Positions 6,667-8,775 of a stretch of 8,775 bases of DNA are shown in pieces. Source of the DNA: Verrucomicrobiota bacterium (GTDB lineage Bacteria; Verrucomicrobiota; Verrucomicrobiia; Limisphaerales; UBA1096); the NCBI GenBank assembly GCA_030747575.1, contig JASLKI010000123.1, forward strand, positions 1 through 8,775. Reading direction: 5' to 3'. Positions within the stretch are counted from its first letter, which is position 1. Every line of letters starts with the position of its first letter. Below the pieces are notes generated by a model. The model was not told the DNA's origin, made no database searches, and saw nothing but the letters and a program-made list of their open reading frames with translations. Both the position numbers and the translations under genes were made by a program.

Positions 6667-6800
6667 AGGGCGCAGCAAAAGAAACAGTCTACCTCGTCTG
6701 TCAATCAGGAACCGTTTTCATTGTGCAAAAGGCTTCCAGGAGGGTAGTGTTCGTGGACTTCACACTGCGGTGCGAAATACCGCGAAATGAAAGGTGAATC

Positions 6801-8186
6801 ATGTTTGATTTTCTGGCTGAAGAAAATGCCTCCATCTGTGGTGGCAGCCATTTAAAACGACGCGAATTTCTGCAAATCGGAGCGCTCGGTTCCGTCGGCC
6901 TGTCTCTGCCGCAGTTACTCGCCGCAAAGGAGCATGGTGCAGTAAAACCTGGCCATGATAACCGCGCGTGTATCATGATATTCAACCTTGGCGCGCCGAG
7001 CCACGTCGATCTCTGGGACATGAAGCCCGATGCACCGCGAGAAATTCGCGGCCCGTTCAAGCCGATCCGCACCAAGTCGTGCGATATCGACATCTCCGAA
7101 ATCCTGCCGATGCACGCGAAGGTGGCGGACAAGTTTTCACTCGTCCGCACCGTGCATCACGGTGGCGCGGCAGTGCACGATGCTGGTTGGCAGATCATGC
7201 AGACTGGCCGTCGTTTTTCGGGCGGTGTGCAAACACCGCACGCCGGAGCCGTCGCCAGTTACCTGCTCGGGCGGAAGAGCGACCTGCCGCCATTTGTCGT
7301 GCTGCCTGAGTTGATGGGGCGCGGCGGCGGCAACATGCCCAACGGCCAGGCAGGAGGTTTCCTCGGCAAGGCCCACGATCCTTTTGCGCTAAACGCCGAT
7401 CCATCAAAAAAAGGTTTCAAGGTGCCGGATCTGCTGCCGCCGGATCAGATCGGCGCGGCACGACTCGATCGCCGCCGCAAGATGCGCGACATCGTTGACA
7501 GCACGGTGAAAAGTTTTGAAGCCAGCGAGGACGCCCGACTCCTGAACGAAAGCTTCCACTCTGCATTTCGCATGATGACCAGCGAACAGGCCCGATCCGC
7601 GTTCGACATCACCAAGGAGAAACAATCCGTTCGCGAACGCTACGGCATGAATCGCTTTGGGCAATGCTGCCTGCTTGCCCGCCGCTTGGTGGAGAATGGC
7701 GTACGGATGATCACCATCAACAGCTTCCTTACAGTATTCGACCAACTCTCATGGGACATCCACGGATCGAAGCCATTCATCTCAGTGAAGCAAATGAAGG
7801 AGCAGGTCGCGCCAATGTACGACCAGGGCTACAGCGCATTGATCGAGGACCTACATGACCGCGGTCTCCTCGACGATACGATGGTCACAACGCTATCCGA
7901 GTTCGGTCGAACGCCGAAGGTGAACCCGGCAGGCGGGCGCGATCACTGGCCGCAATGCTTCACCTGCTCCTTCGCAGGTGGCGGCGTGAAAGGCGGCCGC
8001 GTGGTCGGCAAAAGCGATCCGATTGGTGGTTTCCCGGCTGAACGACCAGTCGAACCCGGCGATGTCGTAGCGACGATTTTCCACAGCCTTGGTTTCGACT
8101 CGAAAGCCACCCTGCCCGGCCCATCCGGACGTCCCTTCCCTCTCGTCGATTTCGGCAACGAACCGATCAAGGAACTGTTTGCGTGA
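6801..8186 (+). CDS. DUF1501 family protein with Tat signal
   Basis: A 461-residue DUF1501 (PF07394) protein. This family belongs to the alkaline-phosphatase/sulfatase-like fold, is greatly expanded in Planctomycetota and Verrucomicrobiota, and has no settled enzymatic activity. The N-terminus has a twin-arginine motif, KRREFLQ (19-25), and a hydrophobic segment ending LLAA (39-42), so Tat export is expected. The body has the family hallmarks MIFNLGAPSHVDLWDMKP near 59-76, VRTVHHGGAAVHDAGW, and the C-terminal SEFGRTPKVN (366-375) with GGRDHWP (378-384; D381 and H382 likely bind metal). Length is normal and it looks intact. AAGGTGA just before the ATG is an acceptable Shine-Dalgarno site. The stop overlaps the GTG of the cytochrome gene by four bases (GTGA), so the two are co-translated and presumably work together in the periplasm. 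Confidence 0.93.
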   Translation: MFDFLAEENASICGGSHLKRREFLQIGALGSVGLSLPQLLAAKEHGAVKPGHDNRACIMIFNLGAPSHVDLWDMKPDAPREIRGPFKPIRTKSCDIDISEILPMHAKVADKFSLVRTVHHGGAAVHDAGWQIMQTGRRFSGGVQTPHAGAVASYLLGRKSDLPPFVVLPELMGRGGGNMPNGQAGGFLGKAHDPFALNADPSKKGFKVPDLLPPDQIGAARLDRRRKMRDIVDSTVKSFEASEDARLLNESFHSAFRMMTSEQARSAFDITKEKQSVRERYGMNRFGQCCLLARRLVENGVRMITINSFLTVFDQLSWDIHGSKPFISVKQMKEQVAPMYDQGYSALIEDLHDRGLLDDTMVTTLSEFGRTPKVNPAGGRDHWPQCFTCSFAGGGVKGGRVVGKSDPIGGFPAERPVEPGDVVATIFHSLGFDSKATLPGPSGRPFPLVDFGNEPIKELFA

Positions 8187-8775
8187 GAACACTAGCTTTC
8201 TTGAGTCTACTCGCCTTGGTGACGTCTGTCGTTGCCCGCGATCGGCCGTTGAATTTTCGGCACGATGTTTTGCCGGTGCTGTCAAAGGCCGGTTGCAACA
8301 GTGGCGGTTGCCACGGCGCCCTTGCAGGTAAAGGCGGTTTCCGACTGAGCCTGAACGCCTACGATCCCGCGACCGATCATTATAACATCACTCGCGAAAA
8401 CCGCGGCCGCCGCATCGAGTTCGCCGACGCGGCTCGCAGCTTGTTCCTCATCAAGCCCACTGCTGCCGTCCGCCACAAAGGCGGCAAACTCCTACACGAA
8501 GATTCCGACGATTACAAACTACTGGTCAAGTGGATTCAGCAAGGTGCCCTAGGCCCATCGACGGACGATACCGAACTGAACCGGATCGAACTCTCCCCTG
8601 CCCTTTCGCAACTTAATAAAGGCGACACACAGCAGTTAACCGTACACGCCTTTTTTAGCGACGGAACCGAGCGTGACGTTACTCGCTGGGCGCGATTCAC
8701 CTCGACTGATGCCACCATAGCCGAAGTTGACGAAGCCACCGGTTTGGCCAATGTCATCGGCTACGGTGAAGGCGC
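8183..8775 (+). CDS. Planctomycete-type cytochrome c protein (PSCyt1/DUF1549 type) with Ig-like domain, C-terminus cut by the window edge
   Basis: The reading frame opens with a GTG overlapping the DUF1501 stop and continues for 197 codons to the right edge. Residues 1-18 form a signal peptide (LAFLSLLALVTSVVA). The mature N-terminus reads FRHDVLPVLSKAGCNSGGCHGA, with a covalent-heme motif C38-x4-C43-H44, and continues GKGGFRLSLNAYDP and the LLVKWIQQGA helix (113-122), the layout of planctomycete cytochrome c (PSCyt1) domains. From about 133 an Ig-like BIG2-type domain begins (LTVHAFFSDGTERDVTRWARF, then ATIAEVD). Full-length relatives go on with DUF1549 and DUF1553 domains, expected beyond the window. 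Such proteins are periplasmic and presumed to take part in redox steps, and commonly pair with DUF1501 genes. The function of the pair is not established. Confidence 0.88.
   Translation, partial: MRTLAFLSLLALVTSVVARDRPLNFRHDVLPVLSKAGCNSGGCHGALAGKGGFRLSLNAYDPATDHYNITRENRGRRIEFADAARSLFLIKPTAAVRHKGGKLLHEDSDDYKLLVKWIQQGALGPSTDDTELNRIELSPALSQLNKGDTQQLTVHAFFSDGTERDVTRWARFTSTDATIAEVDEATGLANVIGYGEG

Larger units (their letters stand above)
6467..6800. other. Divergent intergenic region between the SASA and DUF1501 genes
   Basis: No convincing gene lies in these 334 bases. The left part (6467-6595) is GC-rich and overlaps a doubtful minus-strand ORF. The middle (6596-6625) is AT-rich with a TATAAT box. 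A 26-base hairpin follows at 6641-6666. Next to the DUF1501 start there is a direct repeat, GCGAAAT at 6772-6778 and 6782-6788, one helical turn apart, which might bind a regulator. A 64-codon plus-strand frame (6603-6797) ends three bases before the DUF1501 ATG but has no recognisable protein character. Confidence 0.6.

Noticed and set aside
6603..6797. 64-codon plus-strand frame just before the DUF1501 gene
   Set aside because: Its ATG overlaps the promoter-like AT island and there is no Shine-Dalgarno site. The peptide shows no signal, domain or coding-like composition.
1..8775. tRNA, rRNA, CRISPR array, insertion sequence or prophage
   Set aside because: No cloverleaf-like segment, ribosomal RNA segment, spaced repeat array, transposase motif or terminal inverted repeat was recognised on either strand.

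Overview
The window looks like a chromosomal segment from a Planctomycetota or Verrucomicrobiota bacterium, probably a polysaccharide degrader. The strongest pointer is the right end, where a Tat-exported DUF1501 protein is coupled to a planctomycete-type cytochrome c (PSCyt1/DUF1549-type) protein. Exported, multidomain carbohydrate-active proteins and start codons mostly lacking clear Shine-Dalgarno sites fit the same groups. The sequence alone does not decide between the two phyla.

Layout: 1-663 (minus) is the N-terminal 221 residues of a family-2-like glycosyltransferase running off the left edge. 664-941 is an AT-rich divergent intergenic region containing a terminator-like hairpin. 942-3671 (plus) is a 909-residue secreted protein: alginate-lyase-family domain, FN3, concanavalin-like beta-sandwich and SGNH/GDSL esterase. 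It converges tail to tail, 21 bases apart, with 3693-4568 (minus), a Tat-signal cyclase-family (kynurenine-formamidase-like) metal hydrolase. A 239-base gap holds a possible 20-residue micro-ORF. 4808-6466 (minus) is a secreted protein with two tandem sialate-O-acetylesterase (SASA) domains, the second lacking its catalytic Ser and His. 6467-6800 is a divergent intergenic region with a TATAAT box and a hairpin. 6801-8186 (plus) is the DUF1501 protein. It overlaps by GTGA the cytochrome gene at 8183, which runs off the right edge.

Working together: the lyase-esterase fusion and the SASA protein both suggest processing of an O-acetylated, probably uronic-acid-rich polysaccharide outside the cytoplasm, with the esterases clearing acetyl groups that would block the lyase. 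The DUF1501/cytochrome pair is a common paralogous module in these phyla whose exact function is unsettled. No rRNA, tRNA, CRISPR, insertion sequence or phage feature was seen. The most notable items are the lyase-esterase fusion, the tandem SASA protein with a decayed second active site, and the micro-ORF.
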